Source: Acanthacorydalis orientalis (taxonomy: Eukaryota > Arthropoda > Insecta > Megaloptera > Corydalidae). From it: 64,000 nucleotides of DNA. The notes beneath the pieces were generated by a model that saw nothing but the letters and a program-made list of their open reading frames with translations, was not told the DNA's origin and searched no databases. Numbering within the stretch: position 1 is the stretch's first letter; the number at the start of each line of letters is the position of its first letter. This document shows, one piece after another, positions 31,678 to 43,608 of the stretch. Position numbers and translations under genes: made by a program. Location: positions 55,458,481-55,522,480 of the forward strand of contig CM068313.1 of assembly GCA_034766995.1 (NCBI GenBank). The letters are read 5' to 3'.

Positions 31678-32963
31678 TTAGGTTGTAACATATCAAGTTG
31701 CCGAATTTCAATCAGTCAGAGTTCGACCGCGATTGAGAAAGATTCTGTACAATATTTTACAAGTTCAGCTATTTGGAATTGAATAATGTACTGTTATCCT
31801 TGAACTGTTTTCAAATACGGAATTATTGTTGTTTTTATTTTTTTTATACCCTTTAACAGGATGGTGTCTACAAAAGATTTGCGTCTACTTTTTTATATGA
31901 TTTCAAGTTGGAAACCCAATACAATGGTAGCAAATTGAAATATTAATCGAGGTTTCGAGAAGAGTTGGCTAGCCAGAGAATAATTCAATTATGGTTCAAA
32001 AAGTTTTGTTCCGGTAATATGAATCTCGTCAATGAGCCTTGATGAAGGCCCAAAACCATTGTGAACAAACAACATTCGAGAGCCATGGCGGAAGCTAATC
32101 CACATAGAAAAGTTCGAGCTCTCGCATGTGATTTAAGTGTTAATGTTGTGACTGTTTCTCGTCACCTCGCTGCAATAGGAAAGGTGAAAGAGCTGGATAA
32201 ATGGGTGCCGCACGAATTGACAGATGCTCAGAAACTGAGACGCTTAGAAATGTGTTCTTCATTGATGATCGAAATGATAAAACGCCATTTTAGAATCGAA
32301 TCATTACTTGGGATGAAAAATGGATTCCGTATGAAAACAGAAAAAAATCTGGACAATGATTAAATGCAAATAAAGCTCCAGGACACGCACTCAAGCAGTC
32401 ATTACACCAAAAAAAAAACTTATGGTTACTGTGTGGTGGACAAATAAAGGAATAATCTATTATTCTTTTTTTAAAACCAGGGGAAGAAATTACGGCTGAT
32501 TCATATTGTCGCGAAATCGACAATATGAATGAAAAATTAAAAACAAAACAACCAATGCCAATCAATAGATATGGGCCAATACTAATGCAAGACAATGCCA
32601 GACCACACACATCTCTAATCACAATTTCCAAATTAAATTCATTAAATTATGAAATTTCACCGCATCCCCCTTATTCACCAGATCTTTCACCGACAGACTA
32701 TCATCTTTTTCGCCACTTGGAATATTATTTAGGAAATAAAAAATTCCGAAACTAAACAGAAGTGATTCAAGGATTCGAAGACTTTATAGGCTCTAAAAAT
32801 GTCGATTTTTATAAAAATCAGAATAAACAATTTAATTTCTCGTTACCAAAAGACCACTGAAGCTGATTGAGCTTATTTTGATTAAATATATTTTGTTTTA
32901 TTAAAAATATATCGTTTTAATTCTCACCTACAAATTCCACAATTTCATATGTTTACACCCTAA
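31678..32963 (+). mobile_element. Cecropia-like mariner, copy B
   Basis: Same family as 21844-23134. The left end TTAGGTTGTAACATATCAAG and the right end TTTACACCCTAA are flanked by TA at 31676-31677 and 32964-32965. The length is 1286 bp. Confidence 0.92.
31861..32885 (+). pseudogene. Mariner transposase pseudogene, copy B
   Basis: The start codon at 31861 aligns with copy A. The frame from 32061 reads ANPHRKVRALACDLSVNVVT, then HLAAIGKVKELDKWVPHEL, intact here where copy A carries its two lesions. A frameshift near 32280 and others before 32525 precede LMQDNARPHTSLI (second Asp) and SPDLSPTDYHLF (third Asp), and a stop follows at about 32753. The end aligns with copy A at AYFD-like sequence and a stop at 32883-32885. 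More damaged than copy A, but hit at different sites. Confidence 0.9.
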
Positions 32964-32965
32964 TA

Positions 32966-33766
32966 TTAATTTCGTACCGAATTCTTTCTATATTAAATTA
33001 TTGTTTTGAATCATTTATCAGGTTGAGTTGTGCAGCTGTTATTTTAAATTTGAATGGTGCGTTGGTTAATTTTAGATAACAGTCAATTTCGCAACCTGTT
33101 TTAATTTCTTGGCATATTTTTAAATGAGAAGAATTTTTGTAGGCTTTCAAGGTCTGTTTTAATCGTTTGTTTCTTACATTTCTATACTAAGGTTGTGTGA
33201 TTCTTTTATATCATTATTATAGATTGATTAACTCATATGTTCTCATTGTCTATTTTGCTTATAATGATTTTTAGTATTAATTTCGTATCCAATCAATTTA
33301 ATAGTTCTTCGATTTTTAATCTAGTCGGGCGCTGATGACCTTAGCTGTCGACGCACCCCTAAACCCACAAACATCTTTCTGTCTAATATGGTATTAGAAA
33401 ACAAACTTGCTTCACTCTGAATACAAACTAAATAAACTTCAAACAAATATTATTGCTTCTAGAACACACCCGCTCAAGCTTAACAAGTATTATTTAAGTG
33501 CTTCAAAGAGATTTAAAAAGTTTCATAGATGACAACAAACAAAAGTCTGAATAATATTACATTTTTACTTATTCGACACAAAATTGTTGTTTAAAAAATC
33601 CTATTCAATTTCATAATCGTACAATAAGACGGCCTATACAAACATAACCTATTTTCTTCAAATGATTATAATTTAACACATGGGAACAGACAGAACATAA
33701 TAAACTGAGAAAAAGAAGATAACTGAATATAAAAACGCGACTATAATCGAAAAAAAGACTGATCGT

Positions 33767-33768
<2 letters not shown>
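32966..33768. other. Unassigned stretch
   Basis: The minus strand near 33010-33130 has an open-looking stretch (CEIDCYLKLTNAPFKFKITA). Near 33325-33365 the minus strand reads GTCGACAGCTAAGGTCATCA, a string I associate loosely with insect LINE 3' regions. Neither is enough for a call. Confidence 0.25.

Positions 33769-33769
<1 letters not shown>

Positions 33770-33806
<37 letters not shown>
33770..33806. repeat. (TA)n microsatellite
   Basis: About 18 TA units. Confidence 0.95.
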
Positions 33807-33808
<2 letters not shown>

Positions 33809-33904
33809 CCCATAACTAATATCATTTTTTTTATATTGAATAAACATTGCCATCTTATTCGCGGACGTGATTTATTACTACAAAACCTATATACTAATTA
33901 AATT

Positions 33905-35049
33905 TGTAGACATTCAGTGTCCTTATTGTGAAATTTTGAATTAATTTGAGTGTACCGTTAAGAATGGAAGGTCAACGTGTGGATAAGGTACATATTAGAC
34001 ATTTGATGCTTTACGAGTTTCGAAAGGGTAACAATGCCACAAGTGAGATTAATTCTGTTTATTGTAGCGCCTTGGATATCGGAACGTGTCAGCGTTGGCT
34101 CAAAAAATTTAAAAATGGTGATTTCGATCTATCCGACGTATCGAAATCCGGAAGACTCATTGAATACGACAAGGATCTTGTGTTGGCTGAAATTGAAGCT
34201 GTTCCCAAGAAAACCCATTCAAGAATTAGCGATAAAGCTTAAAACATCATGGTCAAAAGTCCAACGGTGCTTGAAACAACTGAACAAGGTGCAAAGAGAA
34301 GGAATGTGGGTTCCCCATCAACTTTCAGTTGAGAACAAAATTCAGCATGTAACCATCTGCAGTGCATTTTTGTCCAGGTTAGAAAGAGATCAATTTCTTC
34401 AACAAATTGTTACTAGAGATGAGAAGTGGATTCTATACAGCAATCCACATAAGGAAAAACAGGACAAACCACCATTGCATACACCGAAAGCAGGTATTCA
34501 CCCTAAAGGTGTATTGTCAGTGTGGTGAGATATCATAGGAATTATCCACTATGAGGTTGTGAATCCGAATGAAACCATAACTGCTGAATATTATTGAATA
34601 CAGCTTGATAGACTGAAAATCACTTTGCTTCAAAAAACGTCCAAGGGTGATTAATGGAAAGAGTGTCATTCTCCAGTATGATAACGTAAAACTTCATGGC
34701 ACCAGAATCACCCAAGAAAAAAATCAAGGAGTTCCACTGGGAAGTACTACCTCACCCGCCCTATTCCTCGGATGCTACTCCGTGGGACTACTACCACCTC
34801 GTCAGATAAATGGAGAATTTTCTACGTGGGAAAAACTTTCATACTGCGGCATCCATCACAACTGCACTCGAAGAATATTATATCACGAAACGACCGTCAT
34901 TTTATAAGAAGGGAATTGAAAGACTGGCAGAAAGATGGAAGAAGATTATCAATAACGATGGGGATTATATTGTAGATTAATCTGCAGTAAATGTTAAATA
35001 AAATAAATTTTGTATTAGTTTCAAAAAACGACATTACTTATGGGTTCCC

Positions 35050-35053
<4 letters not shown>
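33905..35053 (+). mobile_element. Mariner truncated at the 5' end
   Basis: The right terminus inverts to TTAGGGGAACCCATAAGTAA, a mariner end, and is followed by TA and a long TA array. The matching left terminus is absent: the leader begins abruptly near 33905. Confidence 0.82.
33964..34980 (+). pseudogene. Mariner transposase pseudogene (SETMAR-like annotation group)
   Basis: ATG at 33964 begins MEGQRVDKVHIRHLMLYEFR, followed by LDIGTCQRWLKKFKNGDFDL. A frameshift near 34210 is followed by PIQELAIKLKTSWSKVQRCL, GMWVPHQLSVENKIQHV and VTRDEKWILYSNPHKE with the first Asp. SVW and a stop follow at 34526. The second Asp lies in LQYDNVKLHGTRIT near 34680. The third region is SSDATPWDYYHL near 34780, with one residue changed around the conserved SDYH. 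The end GDYIVD and a stop falls at 34978-34980. This protein type is very common in ant genomes. Confidence 0.87.
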
Positions 35054-35129
<76 letters not shown>

Positions 35130-35148
35130 CATACATATATACACATAC

Positions 35149-35208
<60 letters not shown>

Positions 35209-35209
35209 A
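35054..35209. repeat. (TA)n/(CATA)n/(GT)n microsatellite
   Basis: Compound array beginning at the target TA of the mariner and ending in a GT run. Confidence 0.95.
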
Positions 35210-35406
35210 TTCCGGTGACTATGAAAGTGGTCACATATTTTTCGTTTAGAGATATTTAAACGTTTGAATTTGAATAAAGTAAAAAAATATTTTTATACTA
35301 AATAATAAAATATTTCTGAAAATATTTACTCTTATAAAGTAAACATATTTTATGACTGTGAAATTTTGTGTGTAGCTTATAATGAAAAGTGATTTTTAAA
35401 GCATTA

Positions 35407-35730
35407 AATGACAGACCATTTTCAAAATTAACAGAATGACTTCAAAGTGACTTATAACTATAAACAATAATAAATTTTATTAGAAATAAACAGTTAAAAA
35501 CAAAATTAATCATTTACATTTCATAATTTATTTTTATCAGAAAAATATGTGTTTTATAATACTTCATATGACAGACTATTTTCATAATTATTCAAACATC
35601 TTAAAAATGATTTATAACAAAAATATTTCAGTTTTATTCACAGAAAGAAGTTATAAACAATAGCATTCACTAACATTTTGTAATTATTATCATGTTAACT
35701 TAATTTAGAATAATAATAGAGGTTTATTCT
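35407..35730. repeat. Two diverged tandem units of about 161 bp
   Basis: ATGACAGACCATTTTCA at 35407 recurs as ATGACAGACTATTTTCA at 35568, and the following 70 bp also align loosely. Non-coding. Confidence 0.5.
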
Positions 35731-35736
35731 TATTCG

Positions 35737-36015
35737 TCAATAACGATATTCTTTTTGTAATGTTTTGAGAGTACAAAAATATTCATGGAAAATTGACGGA
35801 ACGTACAGTAACAGATCCATTATATCCTTATATTTTTCCTTTATAAGTGATTGGATATTCGTATAAAGTGGAAACAATTGAATTTTTTGGTACATTTTCG
35901 GCCTTCCTCTTTTGGGTGAAAGATCTAAAATCTGAAAGTCTGTTCTATCATCTAAATATTTCATAAATATCTGACAAAGGGCATCTTTTAGAAATCTTAT
36001 CCATTTTATTTTCAA
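35737..36015 (-). CDS. Unrecognised open frame, coding-like composition
   Basis: The 92-codon frame begins MKIKWIRFLKDALCQIFMKY and contains a basic SPKRGRPKMYQK stretch (AT-hook-like GRP) and KDIMDLLLYVPSIFHEYF. The amino-acid composition is not that of random AT-rich DNA, but I do not recognise a family. It may be a piece of an unlisted transposon or an exon. No splice sites were convincing. Confidence 0.3.
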   Translation of the reverse strand: MKIKWIRFLKDALCQIFMKYLDDRTDFQILDLSPKRGRPKMYQKIQLFPLYTNIQSLIKEKYKDIMDLLLYVPSIFHEYFCTLKTLQKEYRY

Positions 36016-36019
36016 CCAA

Positions 36020-36425
36020 TAAACAGATTCTCCCTTAATATTTTTCGTTCTCTTTGTAATTCATTTCTCTAGAGATTTTGTTTTACAATAGCAATATAAT
36101 TATTCGTTTGAGAGCTTTAAGCAAAGAAGTTGACTTAACTTAAGGGTTATTTACCTTGAAAATATAACTTTATACAAAAATCAGATAGGTACATGCATTT
36201 TCCCAGAAAAACAAAGTATACCGAAAACTAAGTGACTTAGTCCACTATCAAAATAAACAAAAACAGAATTATGTTTACCAACCAACTTTCAGTCATTAAA
36301 CGGTACATTTTTAAAAAAAATTTCTAAGTTCTTCTAGATTATTAAAATATAAATAATTGTAATACAAAATAAATCATAAAATCATTTTTTTCAATTTTTT
36401 GACTTAGTACACTGTCATAATTACC
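36020..36425. other. AT-rich intergenic stretch
   Basis: Nothing recognised. Confidence 0.45.
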
Positions 36426-36426
36426 G

Positions 36427-36428
<2 letters not shown>

Positions 36429-36487
<59 letters not shown>
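36429..36487. repeat. (AC)n(AT)n microsatellite
   Basis: AC run joined to a TA run. Confidence 0.95.
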
Positions 36488-36490
<3 letters not shown>

Positions 36491-36721
36491 GACGATCCTC
36501 TAATAAAATAAAACAGATAAGTTTTTATATCATCATCGATGATATTTATACAAAAAGTTAATTACAATTAATAAATATCACTACCAGCATGAACACTACT
36601 TATTCATTGCTGAGATATAAAAACATGAACAGATCACAATGCTATTTAAAATGATTTTTTAAAATATACTAACAAGCTGTTATAAAAACAATAAAATATG
36701 TCTGTGTATAAATTTTATGCA

Positions 36722-36723
<2 letters not shown>

Positions 36724-36770
<47 letters not shown>
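36724..36770. repeat. (TA)n microsatellite
   Basis: About 23 TA units. Confidence 0.95.
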
Positions 36771-36774
<4 letters not shown>

Positions 36775-37395
36775 AATCCATACTTATTATATAAAATCCT
36801 TAATTACATTGAAAAAAATACGTACGTTTTGAAGACACAAACTCACACACAAACATTATTTCATATTTGATATTTTCTTCGTATGTTCATTGATCGCATA
36901 ATCAAATAAACATTTCATAAAATCACAGTATATTTTTATTTAACACTTTTATATGCACACACACGTTTGTCTAGATGCAATTCGAACACATTAACCAAGT
37001 TCAACTGAGAACATTTGCCCGACACAAAACAGCCCTAAGTCAGACAGAAGCGGTACGAATACAACGCTATCGCAAAATCAGATACACAGATACACACACA
37101 CTGGGGAAAGAAACAGCTGTGTATGAGCGTCTGACAGGTAAGTATAGTCGGCGAAATTTATATTCTAGTACCTGTATTGGTTCAATGTCATTGATTTAAG
37201 ACTGACATTGAATAGACATACCAAGGATTGAAACTGAATCAAAATAATGTTCTGGTTTCGGTTTTGTCAGTTGTTTCGGTTTCAGTTTTTGAAAATACAC
37301 GTTCGATCGCTAACTAACAAAAAGACATTTACTAATAATAATTATCTTTATGTTAATTGTTTATGTTATTTGTCAATAAATAAATAATGGAACTA

Positions 37396-38668
37396 TTGGA
37401 TCAGTGCCAAAGTTCGTATACGATTTGAAATTGAAACTCGGGCGATAGTTTTTCGCAGAAAACGCTTTTATTAATCAATTATGTATTCACCATCGTTTTC
37501 TGCAATCATTTTCCATCGCTCAGACAGCTGCTGGATTCCTCGTTCGTAAAAGCTGCGCGGTTTATCGACAAAAAAGGCGGTGCAGTGGTTTTTGTCGGCC
37601 TCCACGATGTCAAATTTTTTACCGTTTAAACTGTTCTACAGCGACTGAAACATATGATAATCCGAAAATGCAATGTCCGGAGAATACGGTGGATGTGATA
37701 TGATTTCCCATTTCAACTGCTTCAATTTTTACACAGTCAGTTTTGCTGTATGTGATTTTTCGTTGTCGTGGTGGAAGATGACCCCCTTGCGATTGGCCAA
37801 AATCGAACGCTTTTCTTCAATTACTGCATTCAATTTGATTAATTGTTGATAGTACTTCTCCTTAATAATCGTTTCACCTGGTGGAAGCAGCTCAAAATAA
37901 ACAACGCCTTTGCAATCCCACCAAACACACAGCAACACCTTCATCGGATGCAATCCAGCTTTGGCGACTGGTTCTGCCCCTTCATTCGCTTGTTTCTACG
38001 TTCGTCTGCATTGGACGTTGTTGTACAGGATCCATTCTCATCGCCAGTCACCAACCGACCCAAAAATGCTCTCTATTGAGGCGTCCAAGCAAAGAAACTG
38101 TCGAAGAGATGCGATCAAAATAGTTCTTTTCAGACAACGAGTGCGGCACCCACGTATCGAGCTTAAACGTGAACCCCAGCTTCTTTGAATGTCGAAATGC
38201 AGCCTACCTGTCAACGTTGGGTGTCTCGGCAACCCCTTCTGTCGAAATTCGTGAGTTATTTTCAACTAAAGCGCGCACAGCATCGTCCTCGATCTTGAGA
38301 GCGGGGTTGATCGTCGAGGTTAAAATCACCAGGTCAAAATTTAGCAGACGATTTCTTCATAGTTGGTAGTGATGGTATATGGTTCAAATAAACCTTCCAA
38401 ATATTTTTCGTTGCCGCGCCAACGGTTATTCCTCTCCGAAACTCGTACAACACAACGTGACGAAAGTGTGTGTTTTCGGTGTCAATTTTCAAAATTTTCT
38501 CTTACGCACAAATCGAATCGAAACAAACGCTTTTAATGCTCGAATGACAGCTGTGACTTGCACCTTTCAAACGATATGTAACATGAATACATTTCAATCA
38601 CGATCGCCGCCATGCGGCACTCTTAACACCGCCTATTGAATCGTATACGAACTTTTGCACAGATCCAA
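37396..38668 (-). mobile_element. Full-length mariner nested in a hAT element
   Basis: TTGGATCAGTGCCAAAGTTC on the left and TTGGATCTGTGCAAAAGTTC inverted from the right both continue with GTATACGATT. TA lies at 37394-37395 and 38669-38670. The length is 1273 bp. GC content is visibly higher than in the surroundings, as expected for a younger arrival. Confidence 0.92.
37471..38500 (-). pseudogene. Mariner transposase pseudogene
   Basis: Reading down the minus strand gives RHVVLYEFRRGITVGAATKN, PGDFNLDDQPRS, and LGRLVTGDENGS with the first Asp near 38050. MHPMKVLLCVWWDCKGVVYF and ELLPPGETIIKEKYYQQLIK follow. GVIFHHDNEKSHTAKLTV holds the second Asp near 37760. The SPDIAF-like third region near 37680 is frameshifted, and the end DGEYIID closes at the stop at 37471-37473. 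There are stops near 38345 and 37728 and several small frameshifts. Confidence 0.86.
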
Positions 38669-38839
38669 TATTTATTAATCATTATAAAAAAATAACATGA
38701 TATGAATTTCAGAAACATACATTTTAGAGAATACATTATTTATTATTTTTTCATTTTTTTTTACACATTTGTACAATTTTTTGAAAATACTTAAAAGCTA
38801 TTGAAATGCTGACAAACCATATAAACTATTTGTTCCAAT

Positions 38840-39470
38840 TAAATAAATTGAGTCTACCATGTCGCTTCGTAAACGACTTCATAATGGTGGAATGAGTTTT
38901 AAGCCGGAGAATAATCTTTCGATGCTGACTTGCGTAGCAGGCACAGCTAAAACAATTTTTCAGCTAATTGTGCCAATTGTGGTTTCCGCAAAGATCCATT
39001 CTTCCAATACTGTAAAACATAAACGTTTTGGTCTTATCGTTTTTCATTCGCAAAAACGACTAAGAAAGGACGAATTGTTTCACAAAGATTTTCTACATTG
39101 TTATAATCAGAAACTGGTTCTACATCTCAACGAGACAATATTAATTCAAAATCGTCAATGTTTTCATTGACAGTTTCAAGGTACTTTCATACTATTCACT
39201 AAGTTGTCATTACATTTATTAACATTCATCGCGGTTTGTCCTTTTTTACCATAATACAGTAAGGTTTGGTGAACAAAGTGGCAGCTCCATCTCTCTGGAC
39301 AGGCGATAAAACAGTATTGTAACGTGGATCCATGAAAATCGCAAGAAGAAAAGCATCATTATTAAATAAAATTTTCTCTCTCCTCATCATCTCAGAATAT
39401 AAAAGAGCAGCTTGCATTATCTTAGAACATATTTCTCAATTGTCATTTTAAATTAAACCCATACTTGTTT
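38840..39470 (-). pseudogene. hAT transposase C-terminal remnant
   Basis: IMQAALLYSEMMRREKILFN and FLLAIFMDPRYNTVLSPVQR (39420-39300) match the region before the hAT dimerisation domain, including the LDPR(Y/F)-like block. PATQVSIERLFSGLKLIPPL, a stop and SRLRSDMVDSI (about 38940-38845) match the dimerisation domain itself. The sequence between is non-coding or rearranged. It is ZBED-like hAT, different from the copy at 2747-4239. Confidence 0.78.
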
Positions 39471-39479
39471 TTGTTTCAG

Positions 39480-40200
39480 CATAATACTTAAATAAATGTC
39501 AACACGGATTGTCGCAGCATTTTTCGTTACAGTAATTTTTTTAATTTTTACACTTTAACTATACTGACTGATGAAAATATACATTGATGCTCAGTGACGC
39601 AAAGTTTCAAAAATATATGTCCAGCCCTAAACCACGTATATATTTCTGATTGATTTCCCCCGCCTTAACCCCCATTCATACTATCGGACCAATCACGTTT
39701 CGCAGTCTGGATTCCGAATGGTTGAAACTAGGATTTTCCAAAACCTTTCTTTTCATGCTTTAATTAAGAGCAGTGTCTTTCAGAACCCTCCCCTTTGAAT
39801 TTTCGAGTCCGTTCATTTTCCATGCAGAAAATGAATAACTTCGAAAAGTTGCAAAGCATGGAATTCCGAAATTTGGAACTTCCGTATTGTAAAAAGATTG
39901 GATTTTCGACTCCAACCACTTCTTTCAAATACACAATGGTTTTTTTTAACTTTCGCATAGTTGACTTCGACTATATGTACATATTTTTCAACTATATGTA
40001 CTTATTACTCAGGCTTATTATTAATATAAAGTATGGAGCGTTTTCACTATTCATTTTATAAGCTTAGTTAGGTCAAACATTAATTTGTGGCACAGTAAAA
40101 ATACGCATAAATATTGAAAAATTCACTTTCCAAAAAGAAGGAAAAAAAAACAAAAAAAAATTGTTACAGAAATTTTAAATTGGCTTCTGAAAAATTAAAT
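39480..40200. other. Interior of the hAT element, no coding recognised
   Basis: This stretch should hold the N-terminal half of the hAT transposase, but I cannot read it. It is probably deleted or too diverged. Confidence 0.35.
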
Positions 40201-40349
40201 GTTTCATGAAAACCGATATAAACCGGTTCCTACTTTTTATTCGATTTTGGTTTCGGTTTTCCTTCTGCAAAAATAGTAGTTTCGGTTACTAAAATGAAAC
40301 GGTTTTTACCGATTACGGGTTCAATCCTTAAAAAATACACACATGCATA

Positions 40350-40786
40350 CAGGGACGGATCTATACACGAGAAGCTCTGAAGCTTTATCATTCTTGGGGC
40401 CCTAATGAATGAATATATATATATATATATATAAATAAATGTATGAATGTATATTTTTTTCTTACATTTAACGAAAATTACCGAATTAACGAAAGATAGA
40501 GGTGATACAAAGAACATGCGCTGCTAATGATGGTTTATTTTATTTTTTTAGGTATGTTTAATATTAACTCACAATGTTAGAATAAAGATTTCATTGAGGG
40601 GCCTCTTACAAAACGGGGGCTTGAAGCTTAAGCTTCATTAGTTTCCATATAGATCCGTGCCTGTATACTCATGTAATGTATGGGGCCCCACAATGAAATT
40701 CTTGTTCTAACATTGTGAGTTAATATTCTACATACCTAAAAAAAAATAAAATAAATCATCATTAGTTTCCATATGGATCCGGCCCT
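40350..40786. mobile_element. MITE with two alternative right ends
   Basis: CAGGGACGGATCTATA at 40350 pairs with ATAGATCCGTGCCTG ending at 40663, and again with TATGGATCCGGCCCTG ending at 40786. Two inverted arms of about 80 bp (40524-40607 and 40681-40762, with AACTCACAATGTTAGAA and TTCTAACATTGTGAGTT) bracket the inner right end. It is probably a hAT-type MITE with part duplicated in inverted orientation. A TA array lies inside at 40413-40434. Confidence 0.7.
40413..40434. repeat. (AT)n microsatellite
   Basis: Eleven AT units inside the MITE. Confidence 0.9.
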
Positions 40787-40816
40787 GCATACGCATGCAT
40801 ATAAAATCTATATGTA

Positions 40817-40817
<1 letters not shown>

Positions 40818-40863
<46 letters not shown>

Positions 40864-40898
40864 ATATATATAAATAATATATATATATAAACACATAT

Positions 40899-40929
<31 letters not shown>

Positions 40930-40947
40930 ACACAAACATACATACAT
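40818..40947. repeat. (TA)n microsatellite, interrupted
   Basis: TA blocks with AAACATA and ACACAT interruptions, ending in CATACATACATAC. Confidence 0.95.
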
Positions 40948-41162
40948 ACGTATAGTCCTTTACCATATTATTGAACGTACCTTGTTTTTATGATAAAATA
41001 AAGATAAGAAAACCCACAAAAGCTACTATTGTAATTTTTATATGCATAAATGAATTATTCAAACATTGACAAATTGTAAATAACACAGTTTTAGAAAAAA
41101 AAAGTAATATTTGTATTTATTTTGATCAAATATATCGTTGTAGGAAGAAAATTACTCGCTTT

Positions 41163-41616
41163 TTAGTATTTAGTTGAGTCGCCTTTGGTGGCAATCAGAG
41201 CTTTGATTCGCCTTGGCATGCTGTTCATGCATGTCTATACTCTTTCTTGCATCTATAAATGATAATTCCAGACATGAATATTTTTTTCTATTAGCTGGGA
41301 CTTAGTGATGATCTCTTTTGCCACTCCGCTTTTCATCAACTCCCATACATTTTCTATAGGGTTCATATTTGGTCAATTTCCTGGCCAAGTAGGACGTTTT
41401 CTTCCTCCAAAGAGAGCTTTTACTGATCGTACATTATAATATGGAGCTCCATCCTGTATAAAAACACACGCTTCTCCATTTAAGAACCATTAAAGATAGA
41501 GAAACATCAGCATGTGAACGTACTGCTTGTTCGGAAGAAAAAAAAACTTGGTCGTGATGTATTGGAAGAGTCAGGAATATAAATTCCACCACGTTGACAG
41601 CAATTAGGCCTTTCAC
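41163..41616 (-). pseudogene. Tc1-like transposase C-terminal fragment
   Basis: On the minus strand, VFLQDGAPYYNVRSVKALFG contains the second catalytic Asp. RKRPTWPGN, a stop, then PNMNPIENVWELMK holds the third-Asp region, where the usual SPD(L)NPIE is damaged at its start. NSMPRRIKALIATKGDSTKY ends at the stop at 41163-41165. The region toward 41616 is likely upstream transposase but poorly readable. The fragment abuts the element at 41618. Confidence 0.78.
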
Positions 41617-41617
41617 C

Positions 41618-42467
41618 GACGACTACATGGCTTATTTTGCATAAGAATTTATTACTGAAGGCTTATAAGGTTCAATTAATACAAGAATTGAAACCATCAG
41701 ACCATTCCGAGATCTGTTAATTGGATACTAGAACAACAATACAGTTTTTCTAAAAAAAAGTCATCTTCAGCGATGAGGCTCATTTCGAACCTCTGCGTTT
41801 ACAACCAAAACTTCCGAATCTGTGGTGAAGAAAATCCGTAGAAAAGTTACTGTATACAGAAAGAATGACACTTTAGTTCAATGGAGTCATTGATCCTCTC
41901 TTTTTTGAGAGTCCAGTAATCAGTAAAATGATTACTATGAATGGAAAAAGGTACCGAAACATAATAATCAATTTTTTTGTAACTAGAATTGCATGATATT
42001 GATCTGGAGAACGTGTGGTCTCGGAAGGACGGTGCACAATCCATACAGCGGATGAAACAGTTGATTTATTGAAGACGAAATTTTCTGGACACGTTATTTC
42101 CAGAAATCGAGATATTAATTGACCGCTGAGATCCAGCGATTTAACCTAGTTGTACTACTTTCTTTGGGGTCACGTTAAAGGACAGATGTACGCCAATAAT
42201 CCTAAACCATTTTCCGATCTAAAGATGAAATCCGAAGAATAACTGATGAGATAGTGCCCTAGTCGTGTAGAAATGTCATTCAGAATTTCAACAAAAGAAT
42301 AGTTACTTGCAAGAAACCACGCGGCGATCGCTTACACGACATTATTTTTCAGTTATAAGTGGCACACCCTCAACTATTATTTACAATAAAGAAACTTAAA
42401 ATTTAAGAGCAAATTCTGTGCTCTATTTCAAATCAAAAAAGTGTGTCCGTATTGAAGAAACCCTGTA
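41618..42467 (+). pseudogene. Tc1/mariner-group element (PLDFFLWG type), 5'-truncated
   Basis: It starts abruptly at LHKNLLLKAYKVQLIQELKP and continues with VIFSDEAHFEPLRLQ (first Asp). MITMNGKRYRNIIINFFVTR follows, then a KDGA remnant of QQDGA (second Asp), TADETVDLLKTKFSGHVISR, and SSDLT, a stop and LYYFLWGHVKG, where the third Asp is Tyr. The right terminus ACCCTGTA is followed by TA at 42468-42469. It is the same group as 27449-28743, but a separate lineage judging by the sequence difference. Confidence 0.82.
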
Positions 42468-42469
42468 TA

Positions 42470-43605
42470 TCAAAATAAACACAATGCAAGAAATATCTTA
42501 TACATTCCATTATATTTAACAACCCTGAAATTAAATTGAATTGTTCAATTTAGTTTTTGTTCGGTTTACAATTCACGAACGTTGCTTAAGTAAAAAACAT
42601 ATTTTAGTAGTCACATGATCTCCACGAAATACATTCTCAAGAGCAATGAATTTAATTATTAATTCAATCCGAAAGCATTACGACATATCTGCTGATCAAT
42701 AGAAAAAAAACTATTGTACAAATATAAGTCGGTCAATGTTAGATTTTTCAAACTATACATAATATACATATGTTTGTGTTTTGACGATCAGCTGTTCAAT
42801 ATGTGGACACGTGCTTTATGCCTGTACTGAAGAAATCAACAAGCAAATCTAAATATAAATGTTTGGCATTTCTCAGAAACGCAACACGAAGTACATCATC
42901 GTCATTGTTTTAACGCCAATTTACACACTTTTATTTTGTTCTCGATGTAAAACATATTTGTTGTAAACAATTTCGTTCAGTAATGTTAATATGCGAATAT
43001 TATAAATTAAAAATAGTAATAATATTAAGAACATAATAAAACGTGTACAAGCCTACTTAGGATTGTGAACTATGTGAATGTTTTCAATAAATTGCAGTTA
43101 ATAAATCAGGAGAATAATTTTCAAATCAAGTGTACAACAAATCTGATTGGGTGAATGGATGGATTGACACTTTAACGCCGTGCGTGGTCACATGATCATA
43201 GAAAACACATGGTCACATAAATATTTTCTCGAAATCTATTTCTTAGGTAACAGGATATGTTTGTATAAGTTTTGTTTCTATTCACACTAGAGACAATAGT
43301 ACAGGCACTTTGTCTACTTAAATTTAATTTATTAGAACTTTGTGCATAATGGAAGTGAACAGTAGTAGTTTTTTCCAACGTAGAAGCTGCAGAGAATATC
43401 AGTTTCAATTAATTTAAATGTCATTAAATTGAATTTTATTTTTTATACACGAAATATAGACGTTAGAAGCATCATTTTATTGGTAGTCTAGTAAGACATT
43501 AAATAAATTAATTATTTGATGGTATATATCGATAATAAACTCTACGTGTTCGTATAATCACACTAGGCGTATGCGGGGTCGGAATCTGTAGTTTCATTTT
43601 CACTT
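42470..43605. other. AT-rich intergenic stretch
   Basis: No gene or repeat recognised. Short open frames such as 43196-43408 on the minus strand show no family resemblance. Confidence 0.45.
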
Positions 43606-43608
43606 TAT

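Larger units (their letters stand above)
37219..40330 (-). mobile_element. hAT element interrupted by a mariner (boundaries tentative)
   Basis: AAGGATTGAAACTGAATC at about 37221 and, inverted from the right end, AAGGATTGAACCCGTAATC (about 40308-40327) form a short inverted repeat around a minus-strand hAT transposase remnant. GGTTTCGGTTTT words occur near both ends. No clear 8-bp duplication was found, so the boundaries are less secure than the identity of the coding part. A 1273-bp mariner is nested near the left end. Confidence 0.55.
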
